A DNA stretch of 49,135 nucleotides from Chelativorans xinjiangensis (lineage in GTDB: Bacteria; Pseudomonadota; Alphaproteobacteria; Rhizobiales; Rhizobiaceae): contig NZ_WQNH01000036.1 of NCBI RefSeq assembly GCF_009812055.1, positions 1-49,135 of the forward strand, given 5' to 3'. The number at the start of each line of letters is the position of its first letter. The first letter of the stretch is position 1. Below the pieces are notes generated by a model, which saw nothing but the letters and a program-made list of their open reading frames with translations, searched no databases and was not told where the DNA came from. The position numbers and the translations under genes were made by a program. This document shows positions 8,385 through 17,319 of this stretch, in pieces.

Positions 8385-9476
8385 CTACCCCGCCCGAAAA
8401 TGCTTCGACAGCTTGAGCGCCTGGCCCTGGTAGTTCGACTTCAGGTCGGTGCCGTAGAGCGTCTTCGGCAGCGCGCTCATCTTTTCATAGACCAACCGCC
8501 CGACGATCTGCCCGTGCTCCAGGATGAACGGCACCTCGTGGCTGCGCACCTCGAGCACGGCGCGGCTGCCCGTGCCGCCGGCGGCTGAGTGGCCGAAACC
8601 GGGATCGAAGAAGCCGGCGTAGTGCACGCGGAACTCCCCCACCAGCGGGTCGAAGGGCGTCATCTCGGCGGCATAGGCCGGCGGCACGTGCACCGCCTCG
8701 CGCGAGACGAGGATGTAGAACTCGTCCGGGTCGAGCACGAGGTCCGGCGAGCCGTGATTGTAGAGCGGCTCCCAGAATTCCGGCACGTCGTAGGCGGCCT
8801 TGCGGTCGACATCGACCAGCCCCGTGTGGTGCTTGGCGCGGTAGCCGATAAGATCGCCGGGTCCGCCGCCGAGATCGATGGAAAGCGCGATGCCGCCGCC
8901 GGAGATGTTGGGCGTCTCGGAAGCCACCAGCGTCTCGCGCTCGTGCAGCCTCGCAAGATCGGCTTCGGTGAGCAGCGCGTTGCCGCGGCGGAAGCGTATC
9001 TGCGAAAGCCGCGAGCCGGGCCGCGCGACGATGGGGAAGGTGCGCGGGCTCACCTCCAGGTAAAGCGGGCCCGCATAGCCGGCGGCGATCTTGTCGAACT
9101 CGTGGCCGTTGTCTGTCAGCACGCGGGTGAAGATGTCGAGGCGGCCGGTGGAGCTCTTCGGGTTGGCGGAGGCCGAAACGTCCTTCGGCAGGGCAAGGTT
9201 TTCCATCAGGGGCACGATGTAGACGCACCCCACCTCCAGAACGGCCCCTTCCTCGAGGCGGAACTCGTGCAGTTTCAGCCGCTCCAGCTTCCCCGCCACC
9301 GAATGGCCGGGGCCGGGCAGGAAGCTGGCACGCACGCGGTAGGCGACGTCGCCCAGCCTGAGGTCGAGGCTCGCCGGCTGGATCTGGTCGGGATCGAGCG
9401 GGCGCTGTGCTGCGAGCGCGCCGTCGTCGAACAGCGCGGCGATCTCAATGTCCGGCAAAATACCCGCAGTGGCCAT
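8385..9476 (-). CDS. dcd: 2'-deoxycytidine 5'-triphosphate deaminase (long form)
   Basis: The enzyme deaminates dCTP to dUTP for thymidylate synthesis. At 363 residues it is about twice the length of the E. coli enzyme and matches the alphaproteobacterial form, which contains two Dcd-like halves. The first half carries SANPKSSTGRLDIFTRVLTD (about 112-131). The second carries the equivalent EVRSHEVPFILEHGQIVGRL (about 312-331). The start at 9476 has a GGAGG site five bases upstream; an ATG at 9533 would lack one. It is divergent from metZ, with the riboswitch between them on the other strand. Confidence 0.93.
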   Translation of the reverse strand: MATAGILPDIEIAALFDDGALAAQRPLDPDQIQPASLDLRLGDVAYRVRASFLPGPGHSVAGKLERLKLHEFRLEEGAVLEVGCVYIVPLMENLALPKDVSASANPKSSTGRLDIFTRVLTDNGHEFDKIAAGYAGPLYLEVSPRTFPIVARPGSRLSQIRFRRGNALLTEADLARLHERETLVASETPNISGGGIALSIDLGGGPGDLIGYRAKHHTGLVDVDRKAAYDVPEFWEPLYNHGSPDLVLDPDEFYILVSREAVHVPPAYAAEMTPFDPLVGEFRVHYAGFFDPGFGHSAAGGTGSRAVLEVRSHEVPFILEHGQIVGRLVYEKMSALPKTLYGTDLKSNYQGQALKLSKHFRAG

Positions 9477-9561
9477 CGATCCTCCGTTGGAAGGCTGATC
9501 CGGGACGTTTAGCGCCCCTTGCGATTGACGCAAGGCGTTCCCGCGTCTAAAGAGATTTTAT

Positions 9562-9617
9562 CCCGTGGTGATTTGGCCGGTCGGCTTGCAGCCACGTTAA
9601 ACAAGTCGCTAAAAGGC
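9562..9617 (+). ncRNA. SAM-II riboswitch
   Basis: The leader of metZ matches the SAM-II consensus: stem CGTGG (9564-9568) pairs with CCACG (9592-9596). The downstream GTTAAACAA and GCTAAAAGG segments supply the pseudoknot strand. SAM-II aptamers are known from alphaproteobacterial met genes, where SAM binding reduces expression. Confidence 0.88.
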
Positions 9618-9632
9618 CGTGCTCGTTGCTCG

Positions 9633-9657
9633 ACCGGCTTTCGCGGCCGGTTTTTTT
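9633..9657 (+). terminator. Intrinsic terminator in the metZ leader
   Basis: ACCGGC (9633-9638) pairs with GCCGGT (9646-9651) across a seven-base loop and runs into seven Ts. It lies between the SAM-II aptamer and the metZ start at 9672, so it is placed to attenuate metZ. Confidence 0.85.
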
Positions 9658-9671
9658 GTTGAGCAGGGACG

Positions 9672-10859
9672 ATGACAGATAAATCCGACGACTGGAAGCC
9701 GCAGACCGCCCTCGTGCATGGGGGCACGTTGCGTTCGCAATTCGGCGAGACCTCCGAGGCGATCTACCTCACACAGGGCTTTCTCTATGAAAGCGCAGAG
9801 GCCGCCGAAGCCCGCTTCAAGGGCGAGGAGCCGGGTTTCATCTACTCGCGCTATGCCAATCCCACCGTCGATATGTTCGAGAAGCGCATGTGCGCGCTCG
9901 AAGGCGCGGAGGATGCGCGCGCGACGGCTTCCGGCATGGCCGCGGTCTCCGCCGCGCTTTTATGTTCGCTCAAGGCGGGCGACCACGTGGTCGCCGCCCG
10001 CGCCCTCTTCGGCTCCTGCCGCTGGGTGGTGGAGACCCTGATGCCGCGCTACGGCATCGAGACGACGCTGGTCGACGGCGCCTCGCTGGAGGCCTGGGAA
10101 GCCGCCGTGCGCCCCAACACGAAACTCTTCTTCCTCGAAAGCCCCACCAACCCGACGCTCGAAGTCTGCGACATCGCCGCCATCGCCAGGCTGGCGAACG
10201 GCATCGGCGCCCGCCTCGTCGTCGACAACGTCTTCGCCACGCCACTCCTGCAGAAGCCGCTGGAGCTTGGCGCGCATGTGGTCGTCTATTCGGCCACCAA
10301 GCACATCGACGGCCAGGGCCGCTGCCTCGGCGGGGTCATCCTCTCCGATAAGGCATGGATCGACGAGCACCTGCACGACTATTTCCGCCACACGGGACCC
10401 AGCCTCTCGCCCTTCAACGCCTGGACGCTCCTGAAGGGCCTGGAGACGCTGCCCTTGCGCGTGCGCCAGCAGATGGAGAACGCCGCCCGCGCCGCCGACT
10501 ACCTGGCCGAGCACCCGAAGGTTGCCCGCGTCGTCTATCCCGGCCGCAAGGACCACCCGCAGGCCGATCTCGTGGCGCGCCAGATGAAGGGCGGCTCGAC
10601 ATTGGTCTGCGTCGACCTCAAGGGCGGCAAGGAAGCCGCCTTCGCCTTCGAGAATGCGCTTCGCATCATCGGCATCTCCAACAACCTCGGCGACGCCAAG
10701 AGCCTCGTCACCCACCCGGCGACGACGACCCACAAGAACCTCGACGACGACGCCCGCGCCCAGGCCGGCATCGGCCCCGGAACCCTGCGCCTCTCGCTCG
10801 GACTGGAGGACGCCGAGGACCTGATCAAGGATATCGACCGGGCGCTGCAGCGGGCATAG
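9672..10859 (+). CDS. metZ: O-succinylhomoserine sulfhydrylase
   Basis: This 395-residue PLP enzyme of the Cys/Met metabolism family makes homocysteine from O-succinylhomoserine and sulfide. Family motifs are present in order: YSRYANPTVDMFEKRMCALEG (about 59-79), ATASGMAAVSAALL (about 84), FFLESPTNPTLEVCDI (about 152), VVDNVFATPLLQKP (about 183), the lysine in YSATKHIDGQGR (about residue 210) that binds PLP, and the C-terminal SLGLEDAEDLIKD. The start follows AGGGAC and lies 54 bases after the SAM-II aptamer, matching its role in methionine synthesis and showing regulation by SAM. Confidence 0.95.
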   Translation: MTDKSDDWKPQTALVHGGTLRSQFGETSEAIYLTQGFLYESAEAAEARFKGEEPGFIYSRYANPTVDMFEKRMCALEGAEDARATASGMAAVSAALLCSLKAGDHVVAARALFGSCRWVVETLMPRYGIETTLVDGASLEAWEAAVRPNTKLFFLESPTNPTLEVCDIAAIARLANGIGARLVVDNVFATPLLQKPLELGAHVVVYSATKHIDGQGRCLGGVILSDKAWIDEHLHDYFRHTGPSLSPFNAWTLLKGLETLPLRVRQQMENAARAADYLAEHPKVARVVYPGRKDHPQADLVARQMKGGSTLVCVDLKGGKEAAFAFENALRIIGISNNLGDAKSLVTHPATTTHKNLDDDARAQAGIGPGTLRLSLGLEDAEDLIKDIDRALQRA

Positions 10860-10887
10860 CTGCATCTCCCCGGGCCCCCCGCACGCG

Positions 10888-10993
10888 CGTCATCCCGGAA
10901 AGCCGAAGGCTTGTCCGGGACCCATTCCGTGACTCGTCCACATTCCGGAATGGGTCCCGGCTCGCGGTCGCTTTGCTCCCTTGGCCGGGATGA
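10888..10993. repeat. Intergenic palindromic repeat, family A copy 2
   Basis: It starts CGTCATCCCGGAAAGCCG and ends GGCCGGGATGATG, with a central ATTCCGGAAT palindrome. It lies downstream of metZ, and the rest of the 10860-11122 gap shows no gene. Confidence 0.85.
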
Positions 10994-11122
10994 TGCGGAG
11001 GCCGAGGTGCACAACGGGCCGGAGAGCAAATCAACGGCCCCAACAGCAAAAGCACCCACGATTGGAAGCCGCCCCGCCTGCTGGTAAGTCTATCTTCCCG
11101 ATTCGTGTTGGCGGATACCTCG

Positions 11123-12673
11123 ATGAAGCGCCTTGCCGGTGGAGTGATCCTGTCGTGGGGGTGGCGGCGCCGGCTCGTCGCTCTCCTCGCCGGCGCTATG
11201 GCGTCGCTGGCGCTGGCACCGGTCGACTTTCAGGCCGCCTGCTTCCTCGCCTTTCCCGTCCTCGTCTGGCTGCTGGACGGCGCCGTCGGCACGGGCGGCC
11301 GCCTCAGGCAGCTTCTGCCGGCCTTCACCACCGGGTGGTGGTTCGGCTTCGGCTATTTCCTGGCCGGCATGTGGTGGGTCGGCGCCGGATTCGCCGGTGC
11401 GAATGCCGGCCTCGCCTGGGCGCTCCCCTTCGCCGTTCTCGGCCTGCCGGCGCTGCTGGCGCTGTTCTACGGCTTCGCCACCCTTCTCGCCCGCCTCCTG
11501 TGGAGCGACGGGCTCGGCCGCATCGCCGCGCTGGCCTTCGGCTTCGGCGTCGCCGAATGGCTTCGCACCATCCTCCTTTCAGGCTTCGCGTGGAATGCCA
11601 TCGGCTACGCGGCGATGCCGGTGCCGCCTCTCATGCAGGCCGCCGAGGTCGTCGGCGTCTTCGGCATCAGTGCGCTTGCCGTGTTCGTCTTCTCCGCCCC
11701 CGCCCTTCTGGCGACCGGGCGCCACGCCCACGCCGGGCTTGCCCTCGCCGCCCTCTTGGCAGCAGCAGTCGTCGGCTACGGCTATCTGCGGCTCGCCATG
11801 CTCCCGCCGGACGAGCCGCTGCTGCAGGTCCGCATCGTCCAGATCGCGGGCGAGCCGGGCGCGCCGTTCGAGGCGGCTTTCGATTCCTATCTGAAGCTTT
11901 CAAGCGCCCCCGGCACGGACGACGCTCCCGCCCCCCGCCTCATCCTGTGGCCCGAGATGGCCGTTCCCTTCGTGCTGGCCGAGCGGCCGGACCTGCTCGA
12001 CGCGCTGGGGCAGGCCGTCAATGAAGAGCAGGTGCTGCTCGTCGGCGCCATGCGCGAGGAATCCGGCGCCGGCACGCGGCGCCTCTACGACTCCATTGTC
12101 GCCGTCGACGCAAGCGGCGAGATCGCCGACGCCGCCGACAAGATGCATCTCCTGCCCTTTGCCGACTACCTTCCCTTCGCCCGCCTGTTGTCCATGGCCG
12201 GGATCGAAAGGCCGTTACCGGCAACCGACTACGCCGCCGGCACCAGGCGCCGGCTATTGCCGGTCGCCGATGGGATAAGGGCGCTGCCCCTCATCGGCAG
12301 CGAGGCCGCCATTCCCGATATCGCGGCGCGCCAGGCGGGCGAGGCCGCCATCATCGTCAATCCAGCCGCTTATGCCGGCTATGCCGGCACGTCCGCCCCC
12401 TATCAGCATCTGCGGCAGGCCCAGCTTCGCGCCGTCGAGGCCGGTCTGCCGCTGCTTGCCGCGACGGCCGGCGGCATCTCGGCGGCCATCGATTCGAGTG
12501 GCCGGATCATCGATGCCCTCGCCCCGCGCGCCCATGGCGCATTGAACGTGAACGTGCCGGCGCCAAGAGTAAAATTCCTAAATACTGGGCATATCCGGGT
12601 GCGCGGGCTGACATTTGTCACGTTTTTTGGCATTCTCTCACTGCTGTTAAGCATACGCGGTCGCTTGAATTGA
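11123..12673 (+). CDS. lnt: Apolipoprotein N-acyltransferase homologue lacking the active-site Cys
   Basis: Lnt adds the third acyl chain to lipoproteins in the inner membrane. The 516-residue protein has the normal multi-helix N-terminal half (WWFGFGYFLAGMWWVGAGF, GFAWNAIGYAAMP) and a C-terminal nitrilase-like domain. Of the Glu-Lys-Cys triad, Glu278 (WPEMAVPF) and Lys340 (DKMHLLPFADYLPF) are kept, but the usual ICYE motif reads IGSE, with Gly392 at the Cys position. The Lys-to-Gly distance of 52 residues equals E. coli K335-C387, so the alignment is firm. The NDAWFG motif is also changed to NPAAYAG. Synteny with phrR and metK matches rhizobial actA/lnt. GTG at 11105 is an alternative start. 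It may be inactive or altered. Confidence 0.88.
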   Translation: MKRLAGGVILSWGWRRRLVALLAGAMASLALAPVDFQAACFLAFPVLVWLLDGAVGTGGRLRQLLPAFTTGWWFGFGYFLAGMWWVGAGFAGANAGLAWALPFAVLGLPALLALFYGFATLLARLLWSDGLGRIAALAFGFGVAEWLRTILLSGFAWNAIGYAAMPVPPLMQAAEVVGVFGISALAVFVFSAPALLATGRHAHAGLALAALLAAAVVGYGYLRLAMLPPDEPLLQVRIVQIAGEPGAPFEAAFDSYLKLSSAPGTDDAPAPRLILWPEMAVPFVLAERPDLLDALGQAVNEEQVLLVGAMREESGAGTRRLYDSIVAVDASGEIADAADKMHLLPFADYLPFARLLSMAGIERPLPATDYAAGTRRRLLPVADGIRALPLIGSEAAIPDIAARQAGEAAIIVNPAAYAGYAGTSAPYQHLRQAQLRAVEAGLPLLAATAGGISAAIDSSGRIIDALAPRAHGALNVNVPAPRVKFLNTGHIRVRGLTFVTFFGILSLLLSIRGRLN

Positions 12674-12698
12674 CATTGGGGGTAAGCGCTCCACATAT
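12670..12698 (+). promoter_or_regulatory. Candidate promoter for the phrR-like gene
   Basis: TTGACA (12670-12675) is followed after 17 bases by ACATAT (12693-12698). It overlaps the lnt stop codon and lies about 100 bases before the regulator start. The -35 match and spacing are good, the -10 is moderate. Confidence 0.4.
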
Positions 12699-12794
12699 GC
12701 GCAGGTAGTCGTTGTACGCGTTTGCAACCGGGGGGCCATCCCGCAGGTGAGGCGCGAGTTCGTTGGCTGTGTTCGAGCCGATGCCGAGGGATAT

Positions 12795-13214
12795 ATGAAT
12801 AACAACAAAAAGAAGCCGAATCCGATTGATGTCCATGTTGGAGGCAGGATCAGACTTCGCCGGAACATGCTGGGCATCAGCCAGGAAAAGCTGGGGGAGA
12901 GCCTCGGCATCACATTCCAGCAGATCCAGAAATACGAGAAGGGCACCAATCGCGTCGGCGCCAGCCGCCTTCAGGCCATCGCCTCCATCTTGAGCGCGCC
13001 GATCTCCTTCTTCTTCGAAGGCGCTCCGGGCGAGGACGGCGCTCCGGCATCAGGCCTTGCCGAGGAAGGGTCCGCTTTCGTCACGGACTTCCTCAACAGC
13101 TCCGAAGGCATCCAGCTCAACCGCGCCTTCGTGAAGATCACCGACCCGAAAGTGCGGCGCAAGGTGCTCGACCTGGTAAAGGCCCTCGCAGCCGAGACTA
13201 CCCAAAGCGACTGA
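12795..13214 (+). CDS. phrR: XRE-family regulator, PhrR-like
   Basis: This 139-residue DNA-binding protein has an N-terminal helix-turn-helix (VGGRIRLRRNMLGISQEKLG to TFQQIQKYEKGTNRVGASRL, about residues 14-60). A rhizobial C-terminal tail follows, with ISFFFEGAP and a conserved TDPKVRRKVLDLVKAL. The start at 12795 has GAGGG six bases upstream. In Sinorhizobium the equivalent gene next to actA/lnt is phrR, a regulator induced by low pH; the assignment rests on synteny and domain layout. Its targets are unknown. The gene sits between lnt and metK, and a terminator separates it from metK. Confidence 0.85.
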   Translation: MNNNKKKPNPIDVHVGGRIRLRRNMLGISQEKLGESLGITFQQIQKYEKGTNRVGASRLQAIASILSAPISFFFEGAPGEDGAPASGLAEEGSAFVTDFLNSSEGIQLNRAFVKITDPKVRRKVLDLVKALAAETTQSD

Positions 13215-13346
13215 TCCGGTCGTGCGTCCTAAAAGACGTACGGCCCCGTAGGGCGATATCTAAACGGTGTATTGCTTTGCAGCACGCCCAAATCCATAAT
13301 TTCTTGACCAATTCAATGGTGATTGGCTAACAAGGTGCCGCCAAAC

Positions 13347-13370
13347 GCCGGCGGGGAGCCGGCCTTTTTT
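13347..13370 (+). terminator. Terminator in the phrR-metK gap (metK leader)
   Basis: GCCGGC (13347-13352) pairs with GCCGGC (13358-13363) over a GGGGA loop and is followed by six Ts. It ends 16 bases before the metK start, so besides ending phrR transcription it could attenuate metK. A second hairpin (CGTGCGTC 13221-13228 with GACGTACG 13235-13242) directly follows the phrR stop. Confidence 0.75.
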
Positions 13371-13386
13371 CTCAGAGGGGTTACCC

Positions 13387-14664
<1,278 letters not shown>

Positions 14665-14743
14665 GTGGAGTAGGAGATTGACGGCTTAGGCGAGCGGTGC
14701 CGTTCGCAGTCATCATGGAACGCGGCGGAACAGCACCAAACCG

Positions 14744-15442
14744 ATGACAGCCGACCATCCCGAACGCTCGACGGAAGCCTTCTTCGGCCGCCGTCGGGGA
14801 AAACGCCTGCGCCCGCAGCAGGAGGCTGCGCTTCACGCGCTCCTGCCGCGCCTCAGGCTCGATCTCGGTTCCCCGGCGGCGGCGGACATCCGCACGCTCT
14901 TCACGCGCCCCGTCACCGGCGTGCGGCTGGAGATCGGCTTTGGCGGGGGCGAGCATCTGCTGGCCGAGATAGAGCGCCATCCGGATATGGGCTTCATCGG
15001 CGCGGAGCCCTTCGTGAATGGCATGGCCAAGCTGCTTTCGGCGCTTGAGGGAAGGGCGCCGGAGAACCTGAGGGTCTACGACGACGATGCCACCGCACTT
15101 CTGGACTGGCTGCCGGCGGCTTCCCTGTCGGGCATCGACCTTCTCTACCCCGACCCGTGGCCGAAGAAGAAGCACTGGAAGCGGCGCTTCGTCGGCCCCG
15201 TCAATCTCGACCGTTTCGCCCGCGTTATGAAACGGGGCGCAGCCTTCCGCTTCGCCTCCGATATCGATACCTATGTGAACTGGACGCTGCTTCATTGCCG
15301 CGCCCACCCCGCCTTCGCCTGGAAGGCGCAAAGCGCCGAAGACTGGCGCCGGCCCTACGAAGGATGGCCGGGCACCCGCTACGAGGCGAAAGCCATGCGT
15401 GAGGGGCGGACGCCGGCCTATCTCACCTTCGTCCGGGTGTAG
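14744..15442 (+). CDS. trmB: tRNA (guanine-N7-)-methyltransferase
   Basis: TrmB methylates G46 of tRNAs using SAM. The 232-residue protein contains [17 protein letters not shown] near the N-terminus, the SAM-binding [12 protein letters not shown] (about 63-74), [16 protein letters not shown], and the family signature [18 protein letters not shown] (about 134-151), and ends [20 protein letters not shown]. It follows metK by 79 bases in the same direction. Confidence 0.96.
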   Translation: MTADHPERSTEAFFGRRRGKRLRPQQEAALHALLPRLRLDLGSPAAADIRTLFTRPVTGVRLEIGFGGGEHLLAEIERHPDMGFIGAEPFVNGMAKLLSALEGRAPENLRVYDDDATALLDWLPAASLSGIDLLYPDPWPKKKHWKRRFVGPVNLDRFARVMKRGAAFRFASDIDTYVNWTLLHCRAHPAFAWKAQSAEDWRRPYEGWPGTRYEAKAMREGRTPAYLTFVRV

Positions 15443-15490
15443 CTTCTGTTCTTTATAGCCAGATGAGATTAGGTCGGGTCATCCACCGCG

Positions 15491-15595
15491 CGTCATCCCG
15501 GAAGCCGGAGCGAAGCGGAGGCTGTCCGGGACCCATTCCGGAACGTCGATGTCACGGAATGGATCCCGGACAAGCCTTCGGCTTTCCGGGATGAC
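15491..15595. repeat. Intergenic palindromic repeat, family A copy 3
   Basis: It begins CGTCATCCCGGAAGCCGGAG and ends GCTTTCCGGGATGAC. It lies between convergent trmB and the small gene at 15617-15781. Confidence 0.85.
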
Positions 15596-15616
15596 TCGGG
15601 TTGAATTCATCCCGCT

Positions 15617-15781
15617 TTAGCGGCGGTTGATCTGGCGGAACTGCTCGGGGTCGATGCCAAGGCGCGCGAGGTCGGCGGGGTGTGCGGGCCGGCGGTCGCG
15701 CACAGCGGCGGAAACCGCCATCGCGCTGTTCACGGTGTCGAAGAATTCGCCAATTCCGGTCATGAAACGTCGGGCACGCAT
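15617..15781 (-). CDS. Small hypothetical protein, DUF1127-like
   Basis: This 54-residue protein starts at 15781 after a GGAGAG site five bases upstream. It ends DLARLGIDPEQFRQINRR, resembling the C-terminal LxxLGI-type ending of rhizobial DUF1127 (YjiS-like) small proteins. The N-terminal part (MRARRFMTGIGEFFDTVNSA) is an amphipathic helix. Upstream, TTGCTGCAATGCACAATC on its own strand contains a TGCA-rich dyad often seen before such genes. Family membership is tentative because the typical Arg-rich core is missing. Confidence 0.55.
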   Translation of the reverse strand: MRARRFMTGIGEFFDTVNSAMAVSAAVRDRRPAHPADLARLGIDPEQFRQINRR

Positions 15782-16022
15782 CTTGCTCTCCAATGATTGT
15801 GCATTGCAGCAAAGATAGGTGCCTGGCTGCCCCGGAAGTAGCGCTATTTCGGCAGTCCTGCCATGCATTTGTGCGGCGCGACATGAGGCCCAGGGCGGCC
15901 GTGGCGATGAATCTCCACGCTTCACGATTGTTGCGGGTCTCTCCACAGGCTGGCAAGCTGCCGCCGCAACGAGCCACCGTTGCGTGGTGAAACAGATGGA
16001 TCCTGCCGCAGGAGTTGGAGAG

Positions 16023-16427
16023 ATGACGCGCATCGCATGGTATTCCGCCACACTGACCGTTGCCCTGGCCCTGGCAGCCGGCAAGGCCGCCTCCGACGAA
16101 CTCTACGACCAGTGCATTGACCGGTCGGACGGCACCAATACCGCATGGGGTGAGTGCGGGAGCGACTGGGTAAAGCGCGAGGACGACAAGCTGAACGCGA
16201 CCTGGAAAAAGGTGTTCGCGCAGACGGATGGCCAGACAAGGACCGACCTTTTGGCGGAGCAGCGGCTGTGGATCGCCTACAAGGAAGGGGCCTGTAAGTT
16301 CTACGCCAACGGTGACTGGGGCCGCGAAGGGCAGGTGCTCGAATATGCCGCCTGCCAGGCGGGCGTCATCGCCGCGCGGACGAAGGACCTCGAAGGCTAC
16401 GAGGCATTCTTCGATTCGGACGGCTAG
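16023..16427 (+). CDS. Secreted LprI-family (DUF1311) protein
   Basis: This 134-residue protein has a signal peptide (MTRIAWYSATLTVALALAAG, cleavage near KAAS). A compact domain follows with the family pattern: paired cysteines (YDQCIDRSD, WGECGSDW), LNATWKKVF and LLAEQRLWIAYKEGACKFY, then YAACQAG. LprI/DUF1311 proteins include periplasmic lysozyme inhibitors, but most members are uncharacterised. The start at 16023 has GGAG upstream; longer starts would bury the signal peptide. It lies immediately upstream of the rimP leader and is separated from it by a terminator. Confidence 0.8.
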   Translation: MTRIAWYSATLTVALALAAGKAASDELYDQCIDRSDGTNTAWGECGSDWVKREDDKLNATWKKVFAQTDGQTRTDLLAEQRLWIAYKEGACKFYANGDWGREGQVLEYAACQAGVIAARTKDLEGYEAFFDSDG

Positions 16428-16502
16428 CAAACCGCACGGCCGCGCTTGAAACCGCCTCCCATGTGAGCTATATGCAATGCAAATTCTTGGTCTCTAAGGC
16501 GA

Positions 16503-16533
16503 AGAGTGGGTCCGGCCGGTCCCGCTCTTTTTT
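16503..16533 (+). terminator. Intrinsic terminator in the rimP leader
   Basis: AGAGTGGG (16503-16510) pairs with CCCGCTCT (16521-16528), with one U-G pair, followed by six Ts. The 3' part of this hairpin, CGGTCCCGC (16517-16525), can instead pair perfectly with GCGGGACCG (16541-16549) just before the rimP ribosome site, giving two exclusive folds. It could end transcription from the LprI gene and attenuate rimP-nusA. Confidence 0.7.
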
Positions 16534-16571
16534 GTTAGCTGCGGGACCGCATAGGAGGCGTGAAACACCGG

Positions 16572-17162
16572 ATGCAGGACGACCGCATCATCCGCGAGAA
16601 CGGCGTAGAGGCACGCGTGGCCGGTATCGTCATGCCCGTTCTCGATGCGCTGGGCTATAGGCTCGTGCGGGTCAAGCTTTCGGCGCAGGACGGGCTGACG
16701 CTGCAGATCATGGCGGAGCGGCCGGACGGTTCGATGACGGTCGAGGATTGCGAGGAGGCGAGCCGCGCCATCTCGCCGGCGCTCGATGTCGAAGATCCGA
16801 TCGACAGCGCCTATCAACTGGAGATATCCTCGCCCGGTATCGACCGCCCGTTGGTGCGCCGCACCGATTTCGAGGCTGCGGTCGGCCATCTGGCGAAGAT
16901 CGAGACCTCGGTGATGGTTGGCGGGCGCAAGCGCTTTCGCGGCCAGATCGTCGCCTGCACGGACGGTGCGGTGACCATCGAACGCGACAAGACGGCCGAG
17001 GGCGAGGAGCCGCTGGTGGAGATCCCGCTGGAGGCCGTCGACGAGGCAAAGCTTGTGCTGACGGACGCGCTCGTCCGCGAGGCGCTCAAGAAGGACAAGG
17101 AAGAACGGCGGCAGCGCAAGAAGGCGCGTCGCAGCGGCGATAACGCCGAAACCGAGGAATAG
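16572..17162 (+). CDS. rimP: Ribosome maturation factor RimP
   Basis: RimP is needed for 30S subunit assembly. The 196-residue protein has the N-terminal domain ([17 protein letters not shown], about 17-34) and the [19 protein letters not shown] to [15 protein letters not shown] region (about 56-95). The C-terminal Sm-like domain has [14 protein letters not shown], and the tail is basic and Lys/Arg-rich ([15 protein letters not shown]). GGAGG lies 13 bases before the ATG at 16572; a GTG at 16560 is too close to that site. It is the first gene of the rimP-nusA-ylxR-infB cluster. Its stop codon overlaps the start of a palindromic repeat. Confidence 0.93.
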   Translation: MQDDRIIRENGVEARVAGIVMPVLDALGYRLVRVKLSAQDGLTLQIMAERPDGSMTVEDCEEASRAISPALDVEDPIDSAYQLEISSPGIDRPLVRRTDFEAAVGHLAKIETSVMVGGRKRFRGQIVACTDGAVTIERDKTAEGEEPLVEIPLEAVDEAKLVLTDALVREALKKDKEERRQRKKARRSGDNAETEE

Positions 17163-17270
17163 AGCAATTCCAGGAAAAGTGGAAACCGATTTTCCGTCCG
17201 GGATTGCGACAAAACAAGGAGTTAGACCAGTTCATCGATTCAATGAAAACGATGAACTGGTCTAGAAGCA
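17161..17270 (+). repeat. RIME-like palindromic element, copy 1 (in rimP-nusA gap)
   Basis: It begins AGAGCAATTCCAGGAAAAG and contains two hairpins. The first is GGAAAA/TTTTCC. The second is a perfect 15-bp inverted repeat (17223-17237 with 17250-17264, outer bases TAGACCAG and CTGGTCTA) over a 12-base loop. The first two bases of the element complete the rimP TAG stop. A second copy is at 45716-45822. This type of element is widespread between genes in Rhizobiales. Confidence 0.9.
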
Positions 17271-17319
17271 GATCGTACGGCCGGCGGCCGAGCGCCGCCC
17301 ATCCCCAGGGGAGACCAAA

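Noticed and set aside
13215-13386. SAM-II riboswitch at metK
   Set aside because: GGTGATTGGCTAACAAGG at 13318-13335 recalls SAM-II phrases, but the P1 stem and order of elements do not fit.
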